This document shows, piece by piece, positions 7,368 through 15,084 of a stretch of 15,747 nucleotides of DNA. The position numbers and the translations under genes were made by a program. Position 1 is the first letter of the stretch. Each line of letters begins with the position of its first letter. A model generated the notes under the pieces. That model saw only the letters and a program-made list of their open reading frames with translations. It made no database searches and was not told the DNA's origin. The DNA comes from Actinomycetota bacterium (GTDB lineage Bacteria; Actinomycetota; Coriobacteriia; Anaerosomatales; JAHIQC01): the NCBI GenBank assembly GCA_018902765.1, contig JAHIQC010000005.1:1-15747 (forward strand), written 5' to 3'.

Positions 7368-8068
7368 CGGCATTTCCCTTCTTCTTGATGTCTGGGGCCG
7401 CGCAAGAGCGGTCCCGTGCGTCCCTTTGAAACCCACGGGCTATCGGTGAGATGGAAGCGCAAGGGAGCTTCCCATCCGACAGACAGCCCGACACGTCCAG
7501 TAGTGGTGATCGGCACGTCATCGAAGACTCTGACGTGCACGCTGATCCGACCGGCGCCCAGTGTACTACCGTTGTCCTTCAAGTCCAGTCCGAGCGCCGC
7601 TGCAAGTTTTCCGGGCCCGTTTGCCAGCTCGCGTTCGGGTCTGCCGTGGCGGCGTAGTGTCATCATCTCGAGGCCTATGAGTGGCTCGATCGCACGGATG
7701 AGGACGGCGCCCGCAGTACCGTCGGGCTCGGTCACCATGTTGAACATGTGATGGTTGCCGTAGGTGAAATAGACGTAGGCGCGACCGGGTTCCCCGAACA
7801 TCACGGCGTTGCGCTTGGTCATCCCGCGCGTGGCAGCATGACTCCCTACATCGTCATGGCCTAGGTAGGCTTCAGTCTCAACGATCCGACCGCCTGTTGG
7901 GGTGCCGCCCTTCGTGCTGACCAGAAGGCATCCGATGAGCTCGCGCGCGACTTGGGTGGTATCCCGAGCGAAGAACGATGGACCAAGAACATCATCGCCT
8001 TCGACCAAAGACTCGTCGCCGCGGCCTTCTGCGATCGGGTCGTCGGGCCGAGATGAGGTGTTGGGCAT
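7364..8068 (-). CDS. mpg: 3-methyladenine DNA glycosylase (AAG/MPG family)
   Basis: Monofunctional base-excision enzyme that removes alkylated purines such as 3-methyladenine, and hypoxanthine in some members, leaving an abasic site. At 234 residues it matches the family core with small extensions. VETEAYLGHDDVGSHA (63-78) contains the catalytic glutamate (E66, equivalent to E125 of human AAG). GRAYVYFTYGNHHMFN (95-110) includes the DNA-intercalating tyrosine region, and NGPGKL (150-155) and the usual ending SPWVSKG (210-216) follow. The N-terminal 30 residues are acidic and outside the core, and an 18-residue basic tail extends past the usual C-terminus into the stop that overlaps the next gene by four bases. 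The start at 8068 is supported by GGAG five bases upstream. It is first in a two-gene unit with the NIF3-like gene. Confidence 0.93.
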   Translation of the reverse strand: MPNTSSRPDDPIAEGRGDESLVEGDDVLGPSFFARDTTQVARELIGCLLVSTKGGTPTGGRIVETEAYLGHDDVGSHAATRGMTKRNAVMFGEPGRAYVYFTYGNHHMFNMVTEPDGTAGAVLIRAIEPLIGLEMMTLRRHGRPERELANGPGKLAAALGLDLKDNGSTLGAGRISVHVRVFDDVPITTTGRVGLSVGWEAPLRFHLTDSPWVSKGRTGPLLRGPRHQEEGKCR

Positions 8069-8093
8069 TCGCGCTCCGCTAGTCCGGGTTCTG

Positions 8094-8120
8094 ACTCGTA
8101 TCGATGATACCCATACGAGT
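8094..8120. promoter_or_regulatory. Inverted repeat in the divergent mpg / membrane-protein region
   Basis: ACTCGTAT (8094-8101) and ATACGAGT (8113-8120) are perfect eight-base arms with an eleven-base spacer. A second overlapping one, GTATC (8098-8102) with GATAC (8106-8110), sits off-centre inside it. It occupies the 110-base gap between two divergent genes and is more AT-rich than the surroundings, as expected of an operator or promoter core. No convincing -35/-10 pair could be read on either strand. Confidence 0.4.
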
Positions 8121-8168
8121 ATGTAATGGCTCCTTGCCCTTGCGCCCGTACGGTGCCACGATGTGCCC

Positions 8169-8174
8169 GGAGGT
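8169..8174 (+). promoter_or_regulatory. Ribosome binding site deciding the start of the membrane-protein gene
   Basis: GGAGGT lies four bases before ATG 8179. It falls inside the coding stretch that the upstream in-frame ATGs at 8104 or 8161 would create, so it argues for 8179 as the true start; that start also opens directly into the first membrane helix. Confidence 0.7.
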
Positions 8175-8178
8175 AGCC

Positions 8179-8820
8179 ATGCTCACACTCGCCATTCTCA
8201 GCGTCATCTTGTCTGCAGCGACAAGCTACGCCGTCGGTTACGCAATCATCGCGCCTCGAGACTCCTTCATGCGCTCGAAGACCGGGATCTGGCTGCTTGT
8301 AATACTGGCTCTCTCGTTCATCCCATTGCCGCCTCAGCTCATCGGTCTTGACTCCGCAGCTCCGTCCTTGAGCTCCATGGCTCCGGGGATGAATCTGTCG
8401 GTGACCTGGCCCGCAGCGCTGGGTAAGGGGCCCTACCTCACCATGTGGGCGGTCACGTCACTGCTCGCGCTTCTTGCCGGACTACGCATTTGGAACGCCG
8501 GTAAGCCCGGATGGCGCGCCTCATCGGCCACAGCCGCATACGACACGTCCAAGACCGGACGGGTGCGTGCGATGCTCGTGATGGCGGACACCCTCGACGA
8601 CGCCCTCGATCTACTGAAGCGAATGGAGATCGACGCCAAGTCCGCAGAGCAATTGGCCGAGGAACTGCATAGAGCCGGTGAGCGATTCGGCCATAGCCTT
8701 CCTGAATCTGCTGGCGACGTCTACCGCATGGTGGCGGCGATCGTTCCTCCGGCAACCGCAAGCGTGGTCACCCGACTGCTTCTTGAAGGCGCTGGCCGCC
8801 GGGCATTGTCCACGCGCTAA
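8179..8820 (+). CDS. Small membrane protein of unknown function
   Basis: 213-residue protein that I do not recognise. From ATG 8179 it opens directly with a hydrophobic helix (about 3-24), followed by a second (about 36-57) ending in a proline-rich turn and, after a 25-residue loop with several Ser/Pro/Met, a third (about 86-105). The last 100 residues are soluble and helix-prone: a basic stretch (RIWNAGKPGWR, 103-113) marks the likely cytoplasmic side, then an amphipathic, charged region (about 131-172) and a final segment rich in A, V and L (about 179-209). No catalytic motif is visible. It is divergent from mpg and converges on argH, with the two stop codons overlapping by four bases, so it appears to be transcribed alone. 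GC content and frame quality look native. It may be lineage-restricted; I give no function. Confidence 0.78.
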   Translation: MLTLAILSVILSAATSYAVGYAIIAPRDSFMRSKTGIWLLVILALSFIPLPPQLIGLDSAAPSLSSMAPGMNLSVTWPAALGKGPYLTMWAVTSLLALLAGLRIWNAGKPGWRASSATAAYDTSKTGRVRAMLVMADTLDDALDLLKRMEIDAKSAEQLAEELHRAGERFGHSLPESAGDVYRMVAAIVPPATASVVTRLLLEGAGRRALSTR

Positions 8821-10232
8821 TCCCGAAGCGACTCGACCCAAGCGCTATCCGCATCCAACGTACTCGCTGCCCTGTCGAGCTGCACCATGACGGCATCGGC
8901 GCCGGTTCCGCCTTCGCTCACTCTCTTGGCCACCACATTCTGAATGTCAACGGCGCCTAGTGCATCTGGCCCAAATGCGGCATCGACTTGCCCGAACTCC
9001 TCGGCGGAGAGTTCTTGGAGCGTGCGGTTCGTCTTCTCGCACTCCAGTACCAGTCTGCCAACCACCTCATGAGCGTCGCGGAAGGGCATGCCCGTTCCGA
9101 CCAGATAGTCGGCCAGGTCGGTCGCGGCCATGAAGCCTCCACGGGCCCCAGCGAGCATACGGCCTGTGTTCACGCGCATCGAGGAGAGCATTCCATCACA
9201 CACCACGAGCGCGTCGAGGGTCGTGTCGATCGCGTCGAAGACGCCCTCTTTGTCTTCCTGCATGTCCTTGTTGTACGCGAGAGGAAGGCCCTTGAGCACC
9301 GTGAGCAGGCCGACCAAGTCACCAACGACTCGTCCGGTCTTGCCACGTGTGAGCTCTGCGAAGTCGGGGTTCTTCTTCTGCGGCATGATGCTCGAACCGG
9401 TGGAGTATGTGTCGTCCATGGTGATGAAGCCGAACTCCTCGGTGGACCACAAGATCAGCTCCTCGCACAGGCGAGACAGGTGAACCATGGTGACCGTGCA
9501 GGCATAGCCCAAATCCAGAAGGAAGTCCCTGTCGCTCACGCTGTCCATCGAGTTCGCACTCACTTCGGAAAAGCCGAGGCGATCGGCGACGTACTGCCGA
9601 TCGATGGGAAAGGTCGTCCCCGCCAGCGCCGCACTTCCCAGTGGCATGCTGTCTGCGGCCTCATAGGCGTGGCGCATGCGGGTTGTGTCGCGCGACAGCA
9701 TCCAGTAGTAGGCCAAGAGATGATGGCTGAACAGTACGGGCTGCGCCTTTTGCATATGGGTGTACCCGGGCATCACGTGACCGAGGTGCTGCCTGGCCAA
9801 GTCGATGATGGTCGTACGCATAGCTAGAGTGGCGCGCGCCAGCGCTGCCGCCTGAGTCTTGGCGTACAGGCGTGCATCGAGTGCGACTTGGTCGTTGCGG
9901 CTTCGAGCAGTATGTAGGCGCCCACCGGCCTGGCCGATGCGCTCGGTCAACGTGCGCTCGATCGCCATATGGATGTCCTCATCGGCAATCCTGAACTCGA
10001 ACTCCCCGTCGCGAATCTCGCGAAATATCTCCGAGAGTCCCGCCTCGATGGCATCGGCATCCGTAGCAGTGATAACTCCCTGCTTCGCGAGCATTCGTGC
10101 GTGCGCGATGGAGCCCTTGATGTCCTCGGCCCACATACGCTTGTCAACGGGCAGGGAGGCGCCGTATGCGTCCAGAAACTCGCTCGGCGACGCCTCGAAG
10201 CGTCCACCCCATGGCTTCTTGGCCTCGGCCAT
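8817..10232 (-). CDS. argH: Argininosuccinate lyase
   Basis: Last step of arginine synthesis: splits argininosuccinate into arginine and fumarate in the cytoplasm, as a homotetramer of the fumarase/aspartase superfamily. The 471 residues are of normal length. Visible motifs are WGGRF (8-12), TARSRND (108-114), GYTHMQKAQP (156-165, with the catalytic-region histidine H159) and the superfamily signature GSSIMPQKKN (279-288) holding the catalytic serine loop. The ATG at 10232 begins MAEAKKPWGGRF, which is where homology starts; the longer in-frame start at 10301 lies inside argG and is rejected. GGAGAGG (10242-10248) lies within the end of argG, nine bases upstream, and only four bases separate the argG stop from this start, so the pair is probably translationally coupled. 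Its TAG stop shares bases with the TAA of the convergent membrane-protein gene. Confidence 0.98.
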   Translation of the reverse strand: MAEAKKPWGGRFEASPSEFLDAYGASLPVDKRMWAEDIKGSIAHARMLAKQGVITATDADAIEAGLSEIFREIRDGEFEFRIADEDIHMAIERTLTERIGQAGGRLHTARSRNDQVALDARLYAKTQAAALARATLAMRTTIIDLARQHLGHVMPGYTHMQKAQPVLFSHHLLAYYWMLSRDTTRMRHAYEAADSMPLGSAALAGTTFPIDRQYVADRLGFSEVSANSMDSVSDRDFLLDLGYACTVTMVHLSRLCEELILWSTEEFGFITMDDTYSTGSSIMPQKKNPDFAELTRGKTGRVVGDLVGLLTVLKGLPLAYNKDMQEDKEGVFDAIDTTLDALVVCDGMLSSMRVNTGRMLAGARGGFMAATDLADYLVGTGMPFRDAHEVVGRLVLECEKTNRTLQELSAEEFGQVDAAFGPDALGAVDIQNVVAKRVSEGGTGADAVMVQLDRAASTLDADSAWVESLRD

Positions 10233-10236
10233 ATGC

Positions 10237-11463
10237 CTATACCTCTCCGTCCTTGCCGACCTTGCGGCGCTGGCGCGCCCAAACCTTCGTGGGCAGCCCA
10301 TGCAGGTCGATGAATCCCTTGGCTGCCTTGTGGTCGAAGTTGTCGGCCTCGTCGTAGGTGGCCAGGTTGTAGTCGTAAAGCGAGTAAGGGCTGCGACGAC
10401 CGACCGGGACGCACGATCCCTTGTAGAACCTCAGCCGCACGTCACCCGTGACGAGCTGCTGGGTTGTCTCGATGAACCCGTCAAGCGCCTCTTTGAGCGG
10501 CGAGAACCACATGCCGTTGTAGACGAGCTCAGACCATTTCTGCTCGATCTGGAGCTTGTAATGAAGCACATCGCGCTCGAGGCACAGATCCTCGAGAGCC
10601 TTGTGGGCCGTGATGAGCGTGAGCGCCCCGGGGACCTCGTAAATCTCGCGGCTCTTCACGCCGATGAGCCGGTTCTCGATCATGTCGATGCGACCGAAAC
10701 CGTGCTTGCCGGCGATCTCGTTCATGCTGTTGATGACCTCGTGGAAGCTCGCGTGCTCGCCATCAAGCGCGACCGGCACACCCTGCTCGAAGCTGATCTC
10801 CACATACTGAGGCTCATCGCAGGTGTTGCCGCGCGAGTCGGCAGTGAGCGTGTAGATGTCCGAAGGTGGCTCGACCCACGGATCCTCGAGTACGCCGCAC
10901 TCGATGGCGCGTCCCCAGAGGTTATCGTCGATCGAGTACGGGCTGGCTTTGGTGGTCGGCACGGGGATGTCGCGCTCCATGGCGTAGAGCATCTCTTGCT
11001 CGCGGGTCTTGAGCTCCCACTCGCGCACCGGCGCGACGATCTGCAAGTCCGGATCGAGACACGCGATGCCGACCTCGAAACGCACCTGATCGTTACCTTT
11101 GCCGGTGCATCCGTGCCCGATGTACTTGGCCTGGTGCTTGTGCGCCTCTTCCACCAGATGCTTCACGATGATGGGCCGCGACATGGCACTGACCAGCGGA
11201 TACTTGTTCTCATACAGCGCGTTGGCCTTGAGTGCCTTGGAGATGTACTCCTCGACATACTCTTCACGCACGTCTTTCACGATGGACTCGATCGCACCGA
11301 TGCTGAGCGCCTTGGTGCGCACGAACTCCAGGTCCTGGCGCTCCTGGCCCACGTCGATCGCAAGCGCGATGACGTCCATGTCGTAGTTCTCCTGGATCCA
11401 CTTGATGGCGACCGAGGTGTCCAAGCCACCCGAATACGCCAGTACGCACTTCTCCCGAGCCAT
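10237..11463 (-). CDS. argG: Argininosuccinate synthase
   Basis: Condenses citrulline with aspartate, using ATP (to AMP and pyrophosphate), to give argininosuccinate. The 408 residues match the family. The N-terminal PP-loop ATP-binding motif is SGGLDTS (11-17), in the typical opening VLAYSGGLDTSVAIKW. Further recognisable blocks are YPLVSAMSRP, HGCTGKGNDQVRFE, the SPYSIDDNLWGR stretch and the C-terminal GFIDLHGLPTKVWA. The start at 11463 is supported by homology beginning at once and by a purine-rich AAAGGGA about nine bases upstream. It follows argR by 46 bases with no visible hairpin, and precedes argH by four. Nothing is odd in the sequence. Confidence 0.98.
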   Translation of the reverse strand: MAREKCVLAYSGGLDTSVAIKWIQENYDMDVIALAIDVGQERQDLEFVRTKALSIGAIESIVKDVREEYVEEYISKALKANALYENKYPLVSAMSRPIIVKHLVEEAHKHQAKYIGHGCTGKGNDQVRFEVGIACLDPDLQIVAPVREWELKTREQEMLYAMERDIPVPTTKASPYSIDDNLWGRAIECGVLEDPWVEPPSDIYTLTADSRGNTCDEPQYVEISFEQGVPVALDGEHASFHEVINSMNEIAGKHGFGRIDMIENRLIGVKSREIYEVPGALTLITAHKALEDLCLERDVLHYKLQIEQKWSELVYNGMWFSPLKEALDGFIETTQQLVTGDVRLRFYKGSCVPVGRRSPYSLYDYNLATYDEADNFDHKAAKGFIDLHGLPTKVWARQRRKVGKDGEV

Positions 11464-11509
11464 GTTGTGTGTCCCTTTCCGTTTCTTCGATCGAGCCGAG
11501 CTATCTGGC

Positions 11510-11938
11510 TTACCGGCCCCGGAACTTCGCTATCTGATCTTGCAGGTGCTGTGCGCTTTCTTCGTCAGCGGTGATCACGAGCACGGTGTCGTCTCCCGCG
11601 ATGCTGCCAAGGATGCCTGCGTAGTCGGCTGCATCGAGCGCGGCCGCGACGCCGGGCGCTGTCCCCGGTGACGCTTTGACCAGCAGCATGTTGTTCGTGT
11701 GCACCACGCTTACAACGAGTTCACTGATCATGCGCTGAAGATGGAGGTCTTCGGCCAGAACGTAGACTCCCTCGGGAAGCTTCTTAAGGCCCATCTCTGT
11801 GATGTCCCGGCTCACCGTGGCCTGAGTGCAGACATACCCCTCAGCTTCGAGGCGCTCGACCAAATCGCGCTGCGTGCGGATGCGCCCTTGTCGAACGATT
11901 CTGCGGATCTCGTCTTGGCGTGCGTGCCGTTTTCTCAC
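11510..11938 (-). CDS. argR: Arginine repressor ArgR (GTG start)
   Basis: Hexameric, arginine-dependent transcriptional regulator that normally binds ARG boxes upstream of arg genes. With the GTG at 11938 it has 142 residues, close to the usual 150. The N-terminal winged helix-turn-helix covers about 1-65, with the recognition helix TQATVSRDI (38-46). The C-terminal oligomerisation and arginine-binding domain shows GTAPGVAAALD (92-102) and GDDT (115-118). GTG 11938 is preferred to the longer frame start at 12058, which would reach back into argF: GGTGAG lies six bases upstream and family homology begins here. It sits inside the operon, 44 bases after argF, so it is co-transcribed with the genes it probably controls (autoregulation, by family analogy). 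I could not identify an ARG box in the short gaps; the main operator is expected before argC, outside the window. Confidence 0.95.
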   Translation of the reverse strand: MRKRHARQDEIRRIVRQGRIRTQRDLVERLEAEGYVCTQATVSRDITEMGLKKLPEGVYVLAEDLHLQRMISELVVSVVHTNNMLLVKASPGTAPGVAAALDAADYAGILGSIAGDDTVLVITADEESAQHLQDQIAKFRGR

Positions 11939-11982
11939 GTTCGTCTCACCACTTTGCCCGTATGCCACCCGACAACTCCGTT

Positions 11983-12918
11983 CTAGCCAAGGATCAACGA
12001 CAGCAACGCCTTTTGGGCGTGCAGGCGGTTCTCTGCTTCGTCGTAGATAATCGAACAAGGTGCATCCATCACGGCATCCGTGACTTCCTCGCCGCGGTGC
12101 GCAGGCAGGCAGTGCATGAACACGGCGTCCGGTGCAGCGGCGGCCATAAGACTCTCATCGACGGTGTAATCCGCAAACGCCTGCGTGCGCTCCTCGTGCT
12201 CGTCCTCTTGGCCCATGGAGGCCCATGTGTCGGTGCACACGACATTGGCGTCGGCAACCGCCTGCTTAGGATCGCTCGCGATGGTCAATCGGGCTCCGGT
12301 CTCCTCGGCGATTCCCTGAGCCTGAGCCATCACGCCCTCGGCGGGCTCGAAGCCTGCCGGCGAGGCGATGGTCACGTTCATGCCCGAGAGGGCTCCAGCA
12401 AGAAGATACGTGCTGGCCATGTTGTTGCCATCGCCCACATAGGTGAAGTTGAGTCCCGCCAGCCGACCGAAGCGCTCTTTGATCGTGAGGAGATCCGCGA
12501 GTCCCTGACAGGGGTGATGCTCATCGGTGAGCATGTTCACGACGGGGACCGAAGAGTAGTGCGCAATCTCCTCGACCATCGACTGTGCGAAGGTGCGTAT
12601 GCATATACAGTCCACATAGCGCTCCAGCACTTTGACGGAGTCCTTGATGGTTTCGCCGCGGGAGAAGACCGTGTCGGTTCCGCCCAAGACGACGGGATGC
12701 GCGCCGAGCCGGTTCACGCCGACCTCGAAGCTCACGCGTGTGCGCAGGGACGGCTTCATGAATATGAGTGCCACGGCTTTGCCCTCGAGCGGGCGGGTGC
12801 GGTGTCCTTGGGACCATTCCAGCTTCTGCGCGACTGCGAGATCAAGCAGGTGGGTCAGCTCTTTGGGCGTCAGATCGCCAAGTGTCAGCAGGTCTCGGCC
12901 TTTGAGTGGATTATCCAT
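11983..12918 (-). CDS. argF: Ornithine carbamoyltransferase
   Basis: Transfers the carbamoyl group of carbamoyl phosphate to ornithine, giving citrulline; the family acts as a trimer. The 311 residues from ATG 12918 are of normal length. Motifs: carbamoyl-phosphate site SLRTR (57-61; the second position is Leu instead of the commoner Thr), HPCQ (135-138), ornithine loop DTWASMGQ (230-237) and HCLPAHRGEEV (269-279). The ATG overlaps the argD stop as TAATG, and a GGAG about eight bases upstream lies within argD, so translation is probably coupled. An in-frame start at 12960 would sit inside argD and is rejected. These motifs separate it from aspartate carbamoyltransferase, and the operon context favours a biosynthetic role over the catabolic arginine deiminase pathway. 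Confidence 0.97.
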   Translation of the reverse strand: MDNPLKGRDLLTLGDLTPKELTHLLDLAVAQKLEWSQGHRTRPLEGKAVALIFMKPSLRTRVSFEVGVNRLGAHPVVLGGTDTVFSRGETIKDSVKVLERYVDCICIRTFAQSMVEEIAHYSSVPVVNMLTDEHHPCQGLADLLTIKERFGRLAGLNFTYVGDGNNMASTYLLAGALSGMNVTIASPAGFEPAEGVMAQAQGIAEETGARLTIASDPKQAVADANVVCTDTWASMGQEDEHEERTQAFADYTVDESLMAAAAPDAVFMHCLPAHRGEEVTDAVMDAPCSIIYDEAENRLHAQKALLSLILG

Positions 12919-14126
12919 TACGAGGGCTCCTTCACGAGAATCGTATGCAGATGCTCGCAAAGTGTATCAATCTCGAGGGTTGTGCACACGAGTGGAGGAA
13001 GAAACCGTATGGTATGCGTCCCGATGTTGTTCACGAGCACGCCAGCCCCAAGCAATTCGACTGCGACTTGGGCCGCGCGCGGCTCGACGAGGTCGATCGC
13101 CAGCATGAGCCCCGCACACCTGATATCGGATATCGCGCCGGTCTGTTGTGCGATTCTGCCGAGGCTTTCGGCGAAGTAGGCGCCAAGCTCAAGAGCCCGA
13201 GCGCCCAAATCGAGCTCGGCCATCGCCTTGAGTGTTGCGCGGGCCGCCGCACACACGACGGGGCCACCCGCAAACGTCGACCCGTGGTCCCCCGGAGCGA
13301 ACGAGGCCGCTACTGCGTCGGAGGCAAGGATGGCCCCGATGGGAAGCCCGTTGGCCAGCGCCTTGGCAAGCGTCATGATGTCGGGCTTCACGCCCAGGCC
13401 TTGGTGGGCGAACGGATAGCCGGTGCGATACAAGCCGCACTGGACCTCGTCCATGATCAGCAACACTCCCCGCTCGTCGCACAGAGCGCGCACAGCCGCG
13501 AGATACTCCGGAGTGCAGGGATGCACGCCACCCTCTCCCTGAACCGGCTCAAGCATGACAGCGCAGACGTTCTCATCGACAGCAGCGTCGAGAGCCTCCA
13601 TGTCATTGAGCGATACGTGAGCAAAGCCCGCCGGCAGTGGCTTGAACGCGTCTTGCTTGCTCGGCTGTCCGGTTGCGGCCAGCGCAGCCAGGGTCCTGCC
13701 GTGGAAGCTGTGCCACGCAGTCACGATAGTGCGAGCATGCGCCGCCTTGTGCTCGGTAGCCCATTTGCGCGCCAGCTTGATCGCACCTTCGGTGGCCTCG
13801 GTTCCGCTGTTGCAGAAGAAGGCCTTGGCCCCGCCTCCGAACAGCTTGACCAGATCGGCCGCCAGTTCAGAGCGATGCTCGACGTAGTACAGGTTGGTGA
13901 CATGCGTGAGCTTGGCCATCTGCTCACAGGCGGCCTTAACGGGCGCCGGGTGGCTGTGACCCAAGTTGATGACTCCGATGCCCGAGACGAAGTCCAGATA
14001 CTCGCGACCGTCATCGTCGTAGAGCCGCATCCCCTCGCCGGTCACGAACATTACAGGCTTGCGCGCGTAGGTGTGCATGTGGAACTGCTCGTCAAGTTCC
14101 TTGGCGTGCTGATAGATATCGCTCAC
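12918..14126 (-). CDS. argD: Acetylornithine aminotransferase (GTG start)
   Basis: PLP enzyme that transaminates N-acetylglutamate semialdehyde with glutamate to N-acetylornithine. The 402 residues are a full-length class III aminotransferase. Visible: phosphate-binding NSGTEA (106-111), FHGRT (141-145), EPVQGEGG (193-200), DEVQCGLYRTG (226-236, with D226 contacting the pyridine nitrogen), the Schiff-base lysine K255 in LAKALANGLPIGA, and the GDHGSTFAGGP loop (279-289). The start codon is GTG at 14126, directly abutting the TAA of argB with no intervening base. Members of this family often also act on succinyl-diaminopimelate (DapC activity), which cannot be judged here. Operon position between argB and argF makes argD secure. 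Confidence 0.97.
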   Translation of the reverse strand: MSDIYQHAKELDEQFHMHTYARKPVMFVTGEGMRLYDDDGREYLDFVSGIGVINLGHSHPAPVKAACEQMAKLTHVTNLYYVEHRSELAADLVKLFGGGAKAFFCNSGTEATEGAIKLARKWATEHKAAHARTIVTAWHSFHGRTLAALAATGQPSKQDAFKPLPAGFAHVSLNDMEALDAAVDENVCAVMLEPVQGEGGVHPCTPEYLAAVRALCDERGVLLIMDEVQCGLYRTGYPFAHQGLGVKPDIMTLAKALANGLPIGAILASDAVAASFAPGDHGSTFAGGPVVCAAARATLKAMAELDLGARALELGAYFAESLGRIAQQTGAISDIRCAGLMLAIDLVEPRAAQVAVELLGAGVLVNNIGTHTIRFLPPLVCTTLEIDTLCEHLHTILVKEPS

Positions 14127-15008
14127 TTAGAGCACCTCCTCGGAAAGCCAGGGTTCCTCGGCGGGGGTGATCATGGTGCCGACGCCGTCCGAGGTGTAGA
14201 CCTCGAGCAGCAGCGCGTGCGGGACGGTGCCGTTAAGGATGTGTGCGCGCCTGACGCCGCCACGGACCGCGTGCACGCATGCGGCGACCTTGGGGACCAT
14301 CCCACCTTCCAGTGCGTCGTTCATGATGAGCTCGTCGGCTTGCTCGAGTGACAGTGCGCTGATGAGCGAGGATTTGTCTGCGAAGTCCGCGTACAGGCCG
14401 TCAACGTCAGTCAGGAAGATGACCTTGTCGGCGCCTAGGGCCGCGGCGAGCTCTCCGGCCACCAGATCGGCGTTGATGTTGTATGAGCCGCCATCCTCGC
14501 CAGCCGCCACTGTGGCGATGACCGGGATGAAGCCGTCAGCCACGAGATTGTGTACCACCGTCGCGTCGATAGCGGTGACATCCCCCACCCGGCCGAGCTT
14601 GACTGAGCGCTGCTTGGCTGTGATGAGGTTCGCGTCGTCTCCGGCGATGCCGACAGCCAGGCGACCGTGGGAGTTGATGTCGGCGACGAGTTCCTTGTTC
14701 ACCTTGCCGACGAGCACCATCTTCACGACTTCCATGGCCTCGTCTGTGGTGACCCTGAGGCCGTCGTGGAACTCGACCGGCAGGCCGAGGCGCTCCATAT
14801 AGCCCGTGATCTCCGGGCCGCCGCCATGGACGATGACCGGGTTGATGCCCACAAGCTTCATGAGCACGATGTCGCTCGCCACGTGTTCGCGCAAAGCGGG
14901 GTCGGTCATGGCCGAACCGCCGTACTTGATGACGACCGTGCGACCGTAGGTCCGCTTGATCCACGGCAGTGCCTCGGTCAGTGTCTCGGCCTTACTGAGC
15001 AGGTCCAT
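14127..15008 (-). CDS. argB: Acetylglutamate kinase, probably arginine-inhibited
   Basis: Phosphorylates N-acetylglutamate to N-acetylglutamyl phosphate. The 293 residues show the amino-acid-kinase fold motifs KYGGSAM (28-34, catalytic K28), HGGGPEI (61-67), NINAD (177-181), DVDGLY (201-206) and EGGMVPK (234-240). The N-terminal helix (about 1-22, LLSKAETLTEALPWIKRTYG) and the C-terminal stretch HALLLEVYTSDGVGTMI are the two features described for hexameric, arginine-feedback-inhibited kinases and missing from the insensitive E. coli enzyme; feedback control is inferred from this. ATG 15008 is chosen; a GTG at 15011 is an equally plausible start because AAAGGA lies seven bases before it. The open frame reaches far upstream to 15479, but that part is antisense-frame noise inside argJ. 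It lies 76 bases after argJ and abuts argD. Confidence 0.97.
   Translation of the reverse strand: MDLLSKAETLTEALPWIKRTYGRTVVIKYGGSAMTDPALREHVASDIVLMKLVGINPVIVHGGGPEITGYMERLGLPVEFHDGLRVTTDEAMEVVKMVLVGKVNKELVADINSHGRLAVGIAGDDANLITAKQRSVKLGRVGDVTAIDATVVHNLVADGFIPVIATVAAGEDGGSYNINADLVAGELAAALGADKVIFLTDVDGLYADFADKSSLISALSLEQADELIMNDALEGGMVPKVAACVHAVRGGVRRAHILNGTVPHALLLEVYTSDGVGTMITPAEEPWLSEEVL
14134..14141 (-). promoter_or_regulatory. Strong ribosome binding site for argD inside the argB 3' end
   Basis: On the minus strand GAGGAGGT lies seven bases before the GTG start at 14126, within the last codons of argB. It supports the non-ATG start of argD and suggests initiation coupled to argB termination. 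Confidence 0.75.
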
Positions 15009-15030
15009 CACGTGGTCGTCCTTTCGAGGT

Positions 15031-15046
15031 GCGACGCGCGCGTCGC
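15031..15046. repeat. Perfect 16-base palindrome in the argJ-argB gap
   Basis: GCGACGCGCGCGTCGC is fully self-complementary and would fold as a six-base-pair stem with a CGCG loop in the transcript. It lies in the 76-base argJ-argB gap, about 20 bases before the argB start. A second, imperfect hairpin (15069-15075 with 15079-15085, one mismatch) reaches the argJ stop codon. No T-run follows, so this looks less like a terminator than an RNA-processing or stability element, or a protein site. Confidence 0.45.
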
Positions 15047-15084
15047 CTAAGGGGCTACCGGTCTGTTCGGGCGGCTGCGCCACC

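Noticed and set aside
9859..11574. A 571-codon open frame on the plus strand
   Set aside because: It lies antisense across argH and argG, both unmistakable; its translation has low-complexity, Arg/Leu/Val-rich composition typical of shadow frames in GC-rich DNA.
11920..14351. Long plus-strand open frames (419 and 481 codons) opposite argF, argD and argB
   Set aside because: They are antisense shadows of clear arg genes, have no recognisable motif and overlap each other.
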